The notes: generated by a model from the letters alone, not told the origin. Shown: positions 8,789-18,431, numbered from the stretch's first letter. The stretch: DNA of 64,000 nucleotides from Citrobacter amalonaticus (GCA_028994555.1 JARDVN010000001.1:2976001-3040000); one strand, 5' to 3'. A program made the numbers and translations.

Positions 8789-10729
8789 GTGCGTAAGTTT
8801 TGCCTCTCACTGCTGGTGACTCTCTTCAGTCTGCTCATATGCTTTAACGTATGGGCTGCGACAAACTATGCTCCGTTTATTGAGGATATTGAGCAACGTC
8901 TTGATAAAACAGCAGAACTTTATTCTCAACAGCACACCGATGAGGCGCGACGTACGGTGCAAATGGCCTACTTTGAGGTGTTTGAAAATCTTGAAGGTCC
9001 CATCCGTATTAATATTTCCGCCAGTAAAAGTTACGAAATGGAGAGCGCTTTCGGTGAAATCCGGCGGATGATTGGCGAGAAAAAACCGCTCGCTGATGTG
9101 CAGTCGCGAATCGACTGGCTGAAGGCATCGTTACGTGAAGTCGAACCGGTGCTGGACGGCGGACACCGACTGGTGGCGGAAGAGCAGCACACCGCGCTGA
9201 CCCGAATGGATATCGCGGTCCACTGGCAAGAGAGCTTCCGTATTATCGACGATCTGCTGGCCCAGGCGGTGAATGACTATCAGGCCGGGAACTACGCTAC
9301 GGCCAGTCAGCACGTTCAGCAGGCGCACTATCAGGGATTCAAAAACTCTGAGATGGAAATGTCGGTCAGGCAGAATCGCTCGGCCAAAGATGCCTCCGCC
9401 ATCAACCAACAGTTTTCCGCACTGATTGCCCTTGCCGCCCAACCGGATCGCCTCAACGACGTCTCTTATCAGGTCACTACGCTGTTACAGGACATTGAGG
9501 ATATTCTGCCTGGCTTACCGACGACCCGCGACGATCAGCAGATTGCGGCTCCACAAACTGCGGACAACGGTCCGGCGGTGGAGGAGGAGAGCTCGCGCGC
9601 AAACTGGGGTGAGGTGGCGGGTGGAATCAATCAGAGCATTCAGGACGCCATTGCTCGGTATCAACGCGGCGAGACACAGAATGCCATTCTGGCTGTTCAG
9701 GATAGTTATTTCGATCGCTTCGAAGCCAGCGGCATGGAAAACAAAATCGGCTCCCGTGATTCGGCGTTCAAAACCACGCTGGAAGCCTACTTCACCCGTC
9801 TGGTCAGCTTAATGAAAGCCGGTCAGCCGGCAGAAAGACTCCAGTCCGAAGCGAGTGCGCTCGAGCTGGATCTGCAAAAAGCGGTGACGATGCTTGGTGA
9901 AGGTGAAGAGACGCAATGGAGCCTACTGCTTTACAGCCTGATGATCATCGTCCGTGAAGGGCTGGAAGCCCTGCTGATCGTGGCGGCGATTGTCGCCTAC
10001 ATGGTGAAAAACAATCATCAGGATAAGCTGCCGCTGATTCGCCAGTCGGTGATCGTAGCTCTGGTCGCCAGCGTGATCACCGCAGTGATTTTCCAGTTGC
10101 TGTTCACCAACTCGGGCGCCAGTCGGGAACTGCTGGAAGGTATTACGATGTTGATTGCGGTCGTGATGCTGTTCTTCATGAGCTACTGGCTGCTGTCCAA
10201 AGTGGAAGCCCGACACTGGAAGGCCTGGCTGGAAGGCAAGCTGTCTCACTCGCTGACGAAAGGGTCGCTGGTGGGGTTGTGGCTGACCAGTTTCCTCGCT
10301 GTCTATCGCGAAGGCGCCGAAACGGTTCTGTTCTACTACGCCCTGATCGGCGATGCCAAAGATGTCGCCGGACACATGGCGATTGGCGCGGGCTTTGTCA
10401 TTGGCTGTGTCGTATTACTGGCAGCGTGGCTGGTCATGCGTTATTCGGTGGTGCGTTTGCCGCTGAAACCCTTCTTTATGTTTACCGGCAGTTTCATGTA
10501 CCTGATGGCCTTCGTGTTTGCGGGCAAAGGCGTACTGGAGCTGGTGGAAGGCAAACTTTTCCAGCCAACGTTGATTAACGGTTTCCCGGAAATCAGCTGG
10601 CTGGGGATTTATCCCTATGTGGAAACGCTGTTACCGCAGGCAGTATTGCTGCTCGCTGCGCTGGTTGCGCTGTGGGTCATGCGGCGAAAAAGCGCCGTTC
10701 CAGGGGAAACAATAAAAAACACTCTGTAG
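8789..10729 (+). CDS. fetM: FetM, FTR1-family iron permease
   Basis: About 646 residues. A signal peptide and a long periplasmic region with three repeats of one helical unit (FEVFENLEGPIRINIS; YQGFKNSEMEMSVRQ; FDRFEASGMENKIGS) precede seven membrane helices. The FTR1 signature appears twice, VREGLEALLIVAA and YREGAETVLFYYA (the REXXE iron ligands). Orthologues in uropathogenic E. coli (FetM), Yersinia and Campylobacter import iron, Fe2+ in the best-studied case. Start unclear: no ATG at the front; GTG 8789 has a weak GGTG, with GTG 8780 and TTG 8768 as alternatives. First gene of a seven-gene operon. Intact, notable among many broken neighbours. Confidence 0.9.
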   Translation: MRKFCLSLLVTLFSLLICFNVWAATNYAPFIEDIEQRLDKTAELYSQQHTDEARRTVQMAYFEVFENLEGPIRINISASKSYEMESAFGEIRRMIGEKKPLADVQSRIDWLKASLREVEPVLDGGHRLVAEEQHTALTRMDIAVHWQESFRIIDDLLAQAVNDYQAGNYATASQHVQQAHYQGFKNSEMEMSVRQNRSAKDASAINQQFSALIALAAQPDRLNDVSYQVTTLLQDIEDILPGLPTTRDDQQIAAPQTADNGPAVEEESSRANWGEVAGGINQSIQDAIARYQRGETQNAILAVQDSYFDRFEASGMENKIGSRDSAFKTTLEAYFTRLVSLMKAGQPAERLQSEASALELDLQKAVTMLGEGEETQWSLLLYSLMIIVREGLEALLIVAAIVAYMVKNNHQDKLPLIRQSVIVALVASVITAVIFQLLFTNSGASRELLEGITMLIAVVMLFFMSYWLLSKVEARHWKAWLEGKLSHSLTKGSLVGLWLTSFLAVYREGAETVLFYYALIGDAKDVAGHMAIGAGFVIGCVVLLAAWLVMRYSVVRLPLKPFFMFTGSFMYLMAFVFAGKGVLELVEGKLFQPTLINGFPEISWLGIYPYVETLLPQAVLLLAALVALWVMRRKSAVPGETIKNTL

Positions 10730-10758
10730 TTGTGATTTTAGACGAGAGGATATGTCTG

Positions 10759-11286
10759 ATGACCATGAAGAAAACCCTGATTGCCAGTGCAGTAATGGCC
10801 GGAATTTTTACCGCACCAGCAGCGTTCGCCTTTAAAGAGTATCCGGCGGGCGAGCCTGTTGTGATGAATGAAATGGAGCTGGCTGCCGTTTATCTGCAGC
10901 CAATTGATATGGAACCGCGCGGCATGGGTTTACCGGCAGCCAAAGCCGATATTCACCTTGAGGCGGATATTCACGCGGTCGAAGGCAGTAAAAACGGCTT
11001 TGGCGCAGGTGAGTGGATCCCGTATCTGACCATCAGCTACACCCTGGTCAACAGCGATACCGGTGAAAAACAGGAAGGAACGTTTATGCCGATGGTCGCC
11101 AGCGATGGCCCTCACTATGGCGCGAACGTCAAGATGATGGGCGTGGGCAACTATAAAGTGACTTACCACATTGAACCACCGTCAAAAGCGGGGATGCACC
11201 GTCACACCGACAGTGACACCGGCGTCGGTCGCTGGTGGAAACCGTTTGATGTGAGCTACGAATTTAAATACGTCGGTCTGAACTAA
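10759..11286 (+). CDS. fetP: FetP, periplasmic P19-type iron/copper-binding protein
   Basis: 175 residues, signal peptide ending AAFAFKE, then a single beta-sandwich domain of the P19/Tpd family with the conserved metal ligands in GEPVVMNEMEL, PRGMG, HLEADIHA and AGMHRHTDS. P19 proteins are homodimers that bind Cu2+ and Fe and help FetM use ferrous iron. ATG 10759 lies eight bases after GAGAGGA; ATG 10765 is also in frame. Located 29 bases after fetM. Confidence 0.92.
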   Translation: MTMKKTLIASAVMAGIFTAPAAFAFKEYPAGEPVVMNEMELAAVYLQPIDMEPRGMGLPAAKADIHLEADIHAVEGSKNGFGAGEWIPYLTISYTLVNSDTGEKQEGTFMPMVASDGPHYGANVKMMGVGNYKVTYHIEPPSKAGMHRHTDSDTGVGRWWKPFDVSYEFKYVGLN

Positions 11287-11298
11287 GAAAACCGATGC

Positions 11299-11322
11299 GC
11301 CGGGATGCTAACTCATCCCGGC
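11299..11322 (+). repeat. Intra-operonic hairpin after fetP
   Basis: GCCGGGATG (11299-11307) and CATCCCGGC (11314-11322) form a perfect nine-pair stem with a six-base loop and no following T tract. It lies between fetP and the DUF2318 gene, so it could stabilise a shorter fetMP transcript rather than end transcription. Confidence 0.75.
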
Positions 11323-11352
11323 CGAGTCAATCCGCTGTTCAGAGTCGATGTC

Positions 11353-12732
11353 ATGAGTTACTTTTTCGTCACCACGTTACAGGTCTTTTTCTGCATCGCG
11401 TTACTTTCCGGTGTTCTCTGGAGTCGAAACGCTCCCCCTTCCTTACGCCCTCTGGGCTGGACGCTGCTTATTAGCCTGGTGGCCGGCGTGCTGGCAGGAC
11501 TGACGCTGCGCGGTTCACAGCCGGTACAGCTATTACTGGTCGGAACGGAAGTGATGGTCACGTTGCTGTTTGTGCTCAGCTTCTGGTGGGCGGGAAACCG
11601 TGTGCGCTATCTGTGGCAGGGGATTATGGTCTTTGGCGCAGCGCGTCACTGGGCGCTCGATCCGAATCTCGGTGGCTTAACCAGCACGCATGTCCTGAAT
11701 ACTGAACTGCTGCTGAATTTGACGGCAGTGGTCCTTGCCTTTGCGATCCTCTGTCTGGCGGGTGCGCTTTGCGCCATGCTGCTGCGCCGAATCCGCGTGC
11801 TGTACTGGCCGTTCACTCTCATTCTGCTGGTCATGCTATGGCTGCCGTTAAGCGGTAATTTGCTGTTGCTGTTGATGAAGCTACAGGTACTGCCGCTGGC
11901 GAAATCGCTGCTGAGCTTTGTGGCGAAAGTGACCAATAATGCGCCAGCCTATAACTGGATGGCGGTGGGATTACTGCTGATTCTGGCGCTGTGCTGGCTG
12001 CCGTCGTTGCTAAGCGCCCATCGTCAGACGCGGGCAACAGAAGAACCGATTGCTCATCGCCTGGCGCTGGCGCAGCGGCGTAATGCGCTGCGACTTTGGC
12101 TCGTCACCTTCGGCTGTGCCGTGGTGGTGATTGCCGGGCAACTGTGGTGGGACAACGTTGCGTCACAACCGCCGCAGCTTTCGCAAGCCATCCCGGTAAC
12201 GCTCGCCAGCGATGGCAGTGTCCACCTGCCTGTTGAACAACTGCGGGATGGTAAACTGCATCGCTTTGTCTGGGTGGCTGACGATGGCAAAGCCGTACGC
12301 TTTTTCATCATCAACCGTTATCCCGATAAACTGCGCTTTGGCGTGGTGTTTGATGCCTGTCTGCTGTGCGGCGATCAGGGCTATGTGATGGAAGGAAATC
12401 AGGTCATTTGCGTCGCCTGCGGGGTACACATTTTTATCCCTTCCATTGGCAAACCCGGCGGTTGCAATCCGGTACCGATTGAAAACTGGCACAACGATGA
12501 AAAAGAGTTAGTGATCCCCGGTAAAGAACTGGCCGCTGGCGTGAACTACTTCTCGACGGTGATGACCATTCAGGTCACCGATCCGGTTGACGGTTCAACT
12601 CTGACCAATACCTCTGCGGACTTCAAATACAGCTACGGCGGTAAGACCTGGTTCTTCTCCTCCGAAGCAAACTATGACCGTTTCCGTAAAACGCCGGAAC
12701 AGTTTGTTCCTGCTGAACTGAGGGAGGAGTAA
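11353..12732 (+). CDS. Fe-S/DUF2318 membrane protein of the Fet operon
   Basis: 459 residues with seven or eight membrane segments in the first 300 and a C-terminal periplasmic DUF2318 domain carrying CLLCGDQGY and CVACGVHIF, two CXXC pairs that could hold metal or heme. The homologue in Campylobacter (Cj1660) follows p19. The TM core plus cysteine pairs suggest a redox or metal-transfer role next to FetP, but no biochemical function is established. Start chosen at ATG 11353, 66 bases after fetP, though the ribosome site is weak. Intact. Confidence 0.8.
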   Translation: MSYFFVTTLQVFFCIALLSGVLWSRNAPPSLRPLGWTLLISLVAGVLAGLTLRGSQPVQLLLVGTEVMVTLLFVLSFWWAGNRVRYLWQGIMVFGAARHWALDPNLGGLTSTHVLNTELLLNLTAVVLAFAILCLAGALCAMLLRRIRVLYWPFTLILLVMLWLPLSGNLLLLLMKLQVLPLAKSLLSFVAKVTNNAPAYNWMAVGLLLILALCWLPSLLSAHRQTRATEEPIAHRLALAQRRNALRLWLVTFGCAVVVIAGQLWWDNVASQPPQLSQAIPVTLASDGSVHLPVEQLRDGKLHRFVWVADDGKAVRFFIINRYPDKLRFGVVFDACLLCGDQGYVMEGNQVICVACGVHIFIPSIGKPGGCNPVPIENWHNDEKELVIPGKELAAGVNYFSTVMTIQVTDPVDGSTLTNTSADFKYSYGGKTWFFSSEANYDRFRKTPEQFVPAELREE

Positions 12733-12734
12733 CG

Positions 12735-14019
12735 ATGCTGTGGCGAATGTTACGACAATCCTGGGGACGCAACCTGCGGCGTAAAGGACTGGCGATTATC
12801 ACGGTCTTTCTTGCAGCCAGCTTGATCTCGGCGCTGCTGGCGGTATCGATCGACATCGGTGACAAAATGTCGAGGGAGCTCAAATCCTACGGCGCGAACA
12901 TCCTGATTGAGCCTGCCGGACAAGCGGCATTGCCTGCGCTGTTTAGTGAAAGCAGTAATCCGCTCTCGGGGCAAGATTTCCTTGATGAAGCTGAATTGCC
13001 AAATATCAAAGATATTTTCTGGCGCAATAACATTGTCGGTTTTGCGCCGATGCTGGGCGGTGAAGTCACGATGAACGATAACGTGGTGCGCATTCTGGGG
13101 TCGTTCTTCAGTCAGCCGGTCGATATTCCGGATGAAGAGGGATATGAAACCGGACAGAAAACGGTCAGCCCGTTCTGGCAGGTGACCGGCGACTGGCCGC
13201 AGGAAGGCGAGAACAGCCCACCGCAAACGCTGGTGGGGCACGCGCTGGCGCGACAAACAGGATGGAAAGCGGGTGATACGCTGGCGCTAAACAACGCGGG
13301 TACAACAGTTCATGTCACCGTCAGCGGGATCCTCTCCAGCGGCGGCGAGGAAGATAACCAACTGGTGATGCCGCTCGCGACGGCGCAGACGTTGCTGGGG
13401 TTGCCCGGCAAGGTGCAGGCCATTCGTGTTTCGGCGCTCACGGTACCGGAAAATGAGCTTTCACGTCGCGCACGGGAAAATCTGGATGCACTCAATGCGG
13501 AAGAGTACGACCTCTGGTACTGCACTGCTTATGTTTCTTCCATCGCCCACCAACTGGAGGAGGCGATCTCCGGGGCGGAGGTACGCCCGGTCTGGCAAGT
13601 CGCTGCATCTGAAGGGGTGGTGATTGATAAAATTCAGCTGCTGATGGCGGTGGTGACGATTGCTGCGCTGGCGGCATCGGCAATGGGGATTGCCTCGCTA
13701 ATGACCAGCACCATTATGGAGCGCGCCAAAGAGATCGGTCTGATGAAGGCGCTTGGCGCGCGCCAGTGGCAGATCATGTTGCTTTTTTTACCTCGAAGCC
13801 GCCTCCAGTGGGCTGGCAGGCGGGGCGCTGGGCTGCGTTGCCGGATGGGGGCTGGCGAAAGCGATTGGCGTTATGTTGTTCGACGCGCCGCTCGATTTCG
13901 CCTTGATTGTGGTGCCGTGTGTACTGGTGGTTGCGGTGTTGATTGCCCTGATCGGAACCTGGTTCCCGGCACGACGTATTGCGCGACTCTATCCCGTGGA
14001 GGTGCTCTATGGCCGCTAA
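12735..14019 (+). CDS. FtsX/MacB-type ABC permease 1 of the Fet operon (one extra T)
   Basis: 427 residues with the FtsX/MacB layout: one N-terminal helix (IITVFLAASLISALLAV), a large periplasmic domain, then three C-terminal helices with SLMTSTIMERAKEIGLMKALGA, the coupling region typical of the family. The frame is lost at seven T (13793-13799); six T give IMLLFYLEAASSGLAGG through to LYGR. A strong AGGAGGAG precedes ATG 12735, two bases after the previous stop. Probably works with the next permease as a heterodimer and with the ATPase below. Confidence 0.88.
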
Positions 14020-15139
14020 ACTGACAATGCTCTGGCTGCTGGTGTGGCGGGCGCTGCGCCTGCGCTTTCAGCGGGTCAGCGTGGTTTTTGCCGCGCTGAT
14101 GGTGGGGGCAACCATCGTGACGGCGCTGAGCGCGGTATGGTTCGACATCAATACTAAAATGAGTGAAGAGTTGCGCACCTTCGGTGCCAACTTCTACATC
14201 GGGCCGGGGCACGGCGCGAGTATGCCGCAGCAGGAGCTACAGACCCTTCTGGATGATGCGCCACCAGGGCTGGTTCACGGTGCCAGTCCGTGGTTATACG
14301 GCATGGCGCGTACCGAACTGGAAAAAGTGGTGATCGTCGGTGTCTGGTTTGAATCGTTACAAAAACTGGTGCCTTACTGGCAGGTTCAGGGCAGCTGGAT
14401 TGGTGTCAGCTTCGACGATCGCAACGCGATGATTGGCGTCAAGCTGGCGGAGCGCCTCAACGTTCAGCCCGGCGAGAACGTTACGCTGGTCGATCATAAC
14501 CAGCGGAAAAATTTGCAGATTAAAGGCATTGTTGAAGCCGGTGACGCCACGGACAACATGCTGATCGTCAGCCTTGACGTGGCGCAAGCCTGGCTGCATC
14601 AGCCGGGGAAAATCAGCCACGGCCTGTTGAGCGTAAGTAATGATGTCGGCCAGGTTGATCGCTATGCCAGCCGGCTGCAAAGCCAGTACCCGGATCTGGA
14701 GATTCGCCCGGTGCGTAAAGTCTCCGCCTCAGAAGGGCAGGTGCTGGATAAGATCAAAGGGTTGATGGGGCTGGTATCGCTGGTGATTCTGGCGCTCTCT
14801 TCCCTGTGCGTGAATACCACCCTGATGGCGATAGTCGGCGAGCGTGCCCGCGAGTTCGCTCTGCAAAAAGCGCTGGGCGCGAGCAATGGCGACATCGTAC
14901 GGCAAATCTTGCTGGAAACCTGCATTATCGCCCTTGCGGCCGTCGTGTGCGGCTGGTTGTTGGGTTATTTGCTGGCGCAACTGTTGGGACTGACGGTATT
15001 CAACGCGGCAATCTCGTTGCGTCTGCCGGTGCTACCCATCACCCTTGTATTGTCTTTACTGGTCGCCATTCTGGCGGCGATTGTTCCGGTACGGCGTGCG
15101 GTCAGCGTCGAACCCGCTAACGTGCTGAAAGGAGAGTAG
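14009..15139 (+). CDS. FtsX/MacB-type ABC permease 2 of the Fet operon
   Basis: 376 residues, same topology as its neighbour: N-terminal helix (VVFAALMVGATIVTAL), periplasmic domain, three C-terminal helices and a MAIVGERAREFALQKALGAS coupling helix. Overlaps permease 1 by 11 bases, with GGAGG inside the upstream gene, indicating coupled translation. Homologous to the second permease of the Campylobacter p19 cluster (Cj1662). Mechanotransmission like MacB is more likely than classical import, by family. Intact. Confidence 0.87.
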   Translation: MAAKLTMLWLLVWRALRLRFQRVSVVFAALMVGATIVTALSAVWFDINTKMSEELRTFGANFYIGPGHGASMPQQELQTLLDDAPPGLVHGASPWLYGMARTELEKVVIVGVWFESLQKLVPYWQVQGSWIGVSFDDRNAMIGVKLAERLNVQPGENVTLVDHNQRKNLQIKGIVEAGDATDNMLIVSLDVAQAWLHQPGKISHGLLSVSNDVGQVDRYASRLQSQYPDLEIRPVRKVSASEGQVLDKIKGLMGLVSLVILALSSLCVNTTLMAIVGERAREFALQKALGASNGDIVRQILLETCIIALAAVVCGWLLGYLLAQLLGLTVFNAAISLRLPVLPITLVLSLLVAILAAIVPVRRAVSVEPANVLKGE

Positions 15140-15143
15140 CGCC

Positions 15144-15840
15144 ATGTCCGTGACGCAAATTCCACAGGTAGCGATCGAAACTCGTCATCTTTATAAACGG
15201 TTTGGCGATGTTACCGCCCTGGATGATATTAACCTGCGAATTACACAAGGGGAGTTTGTCGCCATTATGGGAGCCTCCGGTTCCGGGAAAACGACGCTGA
15301 TGAACATTCTCACCTGTCTGGATACCGCAACGGAAGGTCAGGTGTTCCTTGATGGAACGGACGCCGCCGCACTGGACGAAGAAGGAAGGCGTCGTTTTCG
15401 CGCCGAGAAGATTGGTCTGGTGTTCCAGCAATTCCATCTCATTCCTTTTTTTAACCGCGCTGGAAAATATCATGCTGGCGCAGCACTATCACAGTGTGGT
15501 GGATGAAGCTGCGGCCAGAAAAGTACTGGAACAGGTCGGTCTTGGGCACCGCGTCACCCATTTACCCAGCCAGCTTTCCGGTGGGGAGCAGCAGCGTGTC
15601 TGTATTGCGAGAGCGCTGGTGAATGAGCCGCCGGTCATTTTTGCGGATGAACCGACGGGCAATCTTGATGAAGAGAATGAACAGCGGGTGTTGGATTTGC
15701 TTACCGATTTGCACCGCCAGGGGCGCACGATAGTCATGGTGACGCATAACCCGGCGCTTGGACAGTTTGCCGATCGCATTTTACGTCTGCAACACGGAAA
15801 GTATCAGGGAGAGGAGGCGATGCAACATGCGCTGGCTTAA
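15144..15840 (+). CDS. ABC ATPase of the Fet operon (LolD/MacB type, one extra T)
   Basis: About 231 residues with Walker A GASGSGKT (43-50), signature LSGGEQQR, Walker B VIFADEPT and switch His in MVTHNP. It energises the two FtsX-like permeases that precede it. Seven T at 15446-15452 break the frame; six give [16 protein letters not shown]. Starts four bases after the permease stop and overlaps the thioredoxin gene by 14 bases. Confidence 0.9.
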
Positions 15841-16312
15841 CGTTTTCATTCTCTCACTGGCGGTATTGCTCAGTGGCTGTAAAGAGGAAAAACTGGCCGT
15901 TGGCGAGACGGCGCCGGCGCTGGCGGCCTTTGATTTGCAAGGCCAGGAGTCCGGACTGGACCGCTGGCAGGGAAAATCCATCTACCTGAACTTCTGGTCG
16001 GCAGGCTGCGGTGGCTGTCTGGCGGAGATGGATTCGCTGGAAACGCTCAGCCAGAAATGGGGCGATAGCGTGGTAGTGGTGGCGGTGAATACCGATCCGG
16101 GTACGGTCAGCCTGGATGCGCTGCTGGCGAAGCATCAGGTGTCGTATCCGGTCCTTCGCGATCAGATGAAGATCACTCAGGAACGATATCAGGTCATCGG
16201 CACACCGACCTCGGTCCTGATTGACCCCCAGGGCCGGGTGCTGGAGTGGCATCAGGGAATGCGTAAACCGACGGAATTAGCCGCCACGTTCGCTCGTCTC
16301 GCGGGGCGATAA
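15827..16312 (+). CDS. TlpA-like thioredoxin lipoprotein of the Fet operon
   Basis: 161 residues with a lipobox LLSGC (Cys 18) and a TlpA/ResA thioredoxin fold: active site CGGC in SAGCGGCLAEM and cis-Pro in VIGTPTSVLID. It probably sits in the periplasm and keeps thiols of FetP, DUF2318 or the permeases reduced; Campylobacter has thioredoxin genes (Cj1664/1665) at the same place. That client assignment is inference from position. Intact. Confidence 0.87.
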   Translation: MRWLNVFILSLAVLLSGCKEEKLAVGETAPALAAFDLQGQESGLDRWQGKSIYLNFWSAGCGGCLAEMDSLETLSQKWGDSVVVVAVNTDPGTVSLDALLAKHQVSYPVLRDQMKITQERYQVIGTPTSVLIDPQGRVLEWHQGMRKPTELAATFARLAGR

Positions 16313-16336
16313 GTTTTCGCTGGAGGGATACCGCTG

Positions 16337-16826
16337 ATGGCATTTATCTGGAACGACGAGAGCCTGGCTCTCCTGTGTGAAAATGCGGGCGTCCTCTCGA
16401 CGCAACACATTGCGCAGATGCTGTGCACCAATGTGACAGTGGTGCGCAATATGGCTTACCGGCTGAAACTCAGTTTGCGTGTGTCGGCGTATAACCAGAA
16501 GAGAATTCAACAGGTTCAGGCATTGTATGAATCCGATGAACCGTTGACCCTGAAGGAGATTGCCGTGCGAACCGGGCTCACGTTCAGCACGGTGCAGTAC
16601 ATCGTCTATGTCAAACTGAAACATAAACCCTATGCCACCCGCGAGTTTATCGCATTCGAAACACAGGATGCGGTACATTACCGCGTGCAAAAAAGAGTTT
16701 GTCGATACCGAGCGTTCGCAACTGCAGCAACCGATGGACAACAGCCGTTTTCAGGAATTGTATCTCAAAGACGGGACAGCCTACTGCGCGCGTAACATCC
16801 GCCATGAAGTCATTATCTCTGAATAG
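16337..16826 (+). CDS. Unrecognised helix-turn-helix protein at the end of the Fet operon (one extra A)
   Basis: 162 residues after correction. Two HTH-like stretches can be seen: residues about 18-45 (VLSTQHIAQMLCTNVTVVRNMAYRL) and about 72-95 (LKEIAVRTGLTFSTVQYIVY). The C-terminal third is polar, ending GTAYCARNIRHEVIISE. Six A at 16689-16694 break the frame; five join RVQKEFVDTERS. GGAGGG precedes ATG 16337, only 24 bases after the thioredoxin stop, so co-transcription with fet is plausible. I do not recognise the family. It may regulate fet or be unrelated. Confidence 0.6.
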
Positions 16827-16912
16827 CTGAAACCACATTTCGTTCGCTGGCGAAGCAAGTATCTTCGTGAGCATTCAGGATGGGTCATCTTCTCCTTACA
16901 GGACGCTGAAGC

Positions 16913-17672
16913 ATGACCCTTCTTTTTGCATTCGACCCCGACCAGGTTGTGATGATTGCCTTGACCTTTGTTCTCGCAGGGATGGTGAAAGGCGTTACCG
17001 GCATGGGTCTGCCCACCGTGGCGATGGGGATCCTCGGTTCATTGATCTCGCCGGTCGCGGCGGCGGCTATGCTGTTACTGCCTTCGCTGGTCAGCAATCT
17101 GTTTCAGTTTGGCGGCGGCGGAAACACCCGAACGTTACTGAAGCGGTTATGGCCGATGCTGCTTACCGTGGTGATTGCCACGTTGTTAGCCAGTGCCTGG
17201 CTAACCGGTGGCGACACCTCCCGTACCCAGTTCGCACTTGGGCTTGCGCTGACGGTCTATGCGCTCTGGACGCTGGCAGGGAAACGGATCGCGGTCAGCC
17301 CGCAGCGTGAAAAACCGCTTTCGCTGATTGTCGGATTCACCACGGGGTTGTTGACCGGAGGGACCGGCGTCTTTGTGATGCCGGCGGTGCCGTGGATCCA
17401 GTCACTGGGCTTTGAGAAAGATGAACTGGTGCAGGCGCTTGGGATCTCATTTACTTTTTCCACGCTGGCGTTAGCGTTTGGACTATGGTGGCATGGCGCG
17501 CTGCCCGTACAGTCGCTAAGCGTGTCGGCCTTCGCCATCATTCCGGCGCTGATCGGTCAGTGGGCTGGCACGCGTATCCGGCGGGTCATCTCCCCCCGTG
17601 GTCTTTAAGCGCTGTTTCCTGTTTTGTCTGATGGGGCTCGGTGCGGAAATGATACTCCGTGCGGTGACTTAA
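16913..17672 (+). CDS. TauE/SafE family permease (one extra C)
   Basis: 252 residues, about eight membrane helices in two similar halves (MVKGVTGMGLPTVAMGILG and LLTGGTGVFVMPAVPW), the hallmark of the TauE/SafE family of sulfite or organosulfonate exporters. Six C at 17592-17597 break the frame; five give VISPVVFKRCFLFCLMGLG to the stop at 17670-17672. Followed 49 bases later by an ArsR-like gene in the same direction. Substrate unknown. Confidence 0.85.
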
Positions 17673-17721
17673 TCAGCCATTCATGCCATCGTTACTTTTT
17701 CCCACAGACACCGAGGCCACC

Positions 17722-18431
17722 ATGACATTATCAGGAATGAATGAAGAAGAGGGCGAACTCGAATCACGAATGGCGCTGACAGCAGCGGTGATGGCGGACA
17801 AGTCGCGCTCCCGGATGCTGTGCGCGTTAATGGATGGTCGGGCATGGACGGCGACAGAACTGAGTGCGGTGGCGGATATCTCAGCTTCAACCGCCAGCGC
17901 GCACCTGGCCCGTCTGTGCGAGCAGCGGTTTGTGGTTTCTCTCGCCCAGGGGCGGCACCGCTATTTTCGCCTCGCAAGCGCAGACATTGCGGAACTGCTG
18001 GAGCGTCTGATGGGCGTTGCCTGGGCATCAACGGCCTCGCGAAAAATCACCACGCCGCTGAGTTTACGTCAGGCCCGAACCTGTTATGACCATCTGGCGG
18101 GAGAAGTGGCGGTGAGACTGTTTGATACGCTGGTTTCCCGACAGTGGCTGACGGCGGATGGCGAAACCCTGACGCCTCTGGGTGAGGAAAAACTGGCGGC
18201 GCTGGGCGTCGTGGTTCAGACCGGCTCGTCACGACGCAAATTCAGTTGCGGGTGTCTGGACTGGAGCGAGCGACGTTATCATCTGGGCGGGGGGTTCTGG
18301 GCGCTGCGTTGCTGGACTGGTTTATTGCGCTGCGCGGGATCAAAACGACGCCGGGAAGCCGCCATGTCACCTTTACACCTTCCGGGATCCGCAGGCTGGA
18401 GTCGGCATTTGGCATTAAAACGACAGGCTAA
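17722..18431 (+). CDS. ArsR-family winged-helix regulator (two extra G)
   Basis: 235 residues. The N-terminal winged helix (SRSRMLCALMDGRAWTATEL, then ISASTASAHLARLCEQRF) is ArsR-like, followed by an extended C-terminal domain with KFSCGCLDWSERR, where two cysteines might sense a ligand. A six-G run (18289-18294) should be four to give HLGGVLGAALLDWFIALRG. GAGG lies six bases before ATG 17722. Likely regulates the preceding permease gene. Longer than a minimal ArsR (about 110 aa). Confidence 0.8.

Noticed and set aside
12735..15840. Programmed frameshifting at T7 runs in the permease and ATPase genes
   Set aside because: The same single-base excess affects unrelated genes, and there is no downstream stimulator structure; overcalling explains them all.
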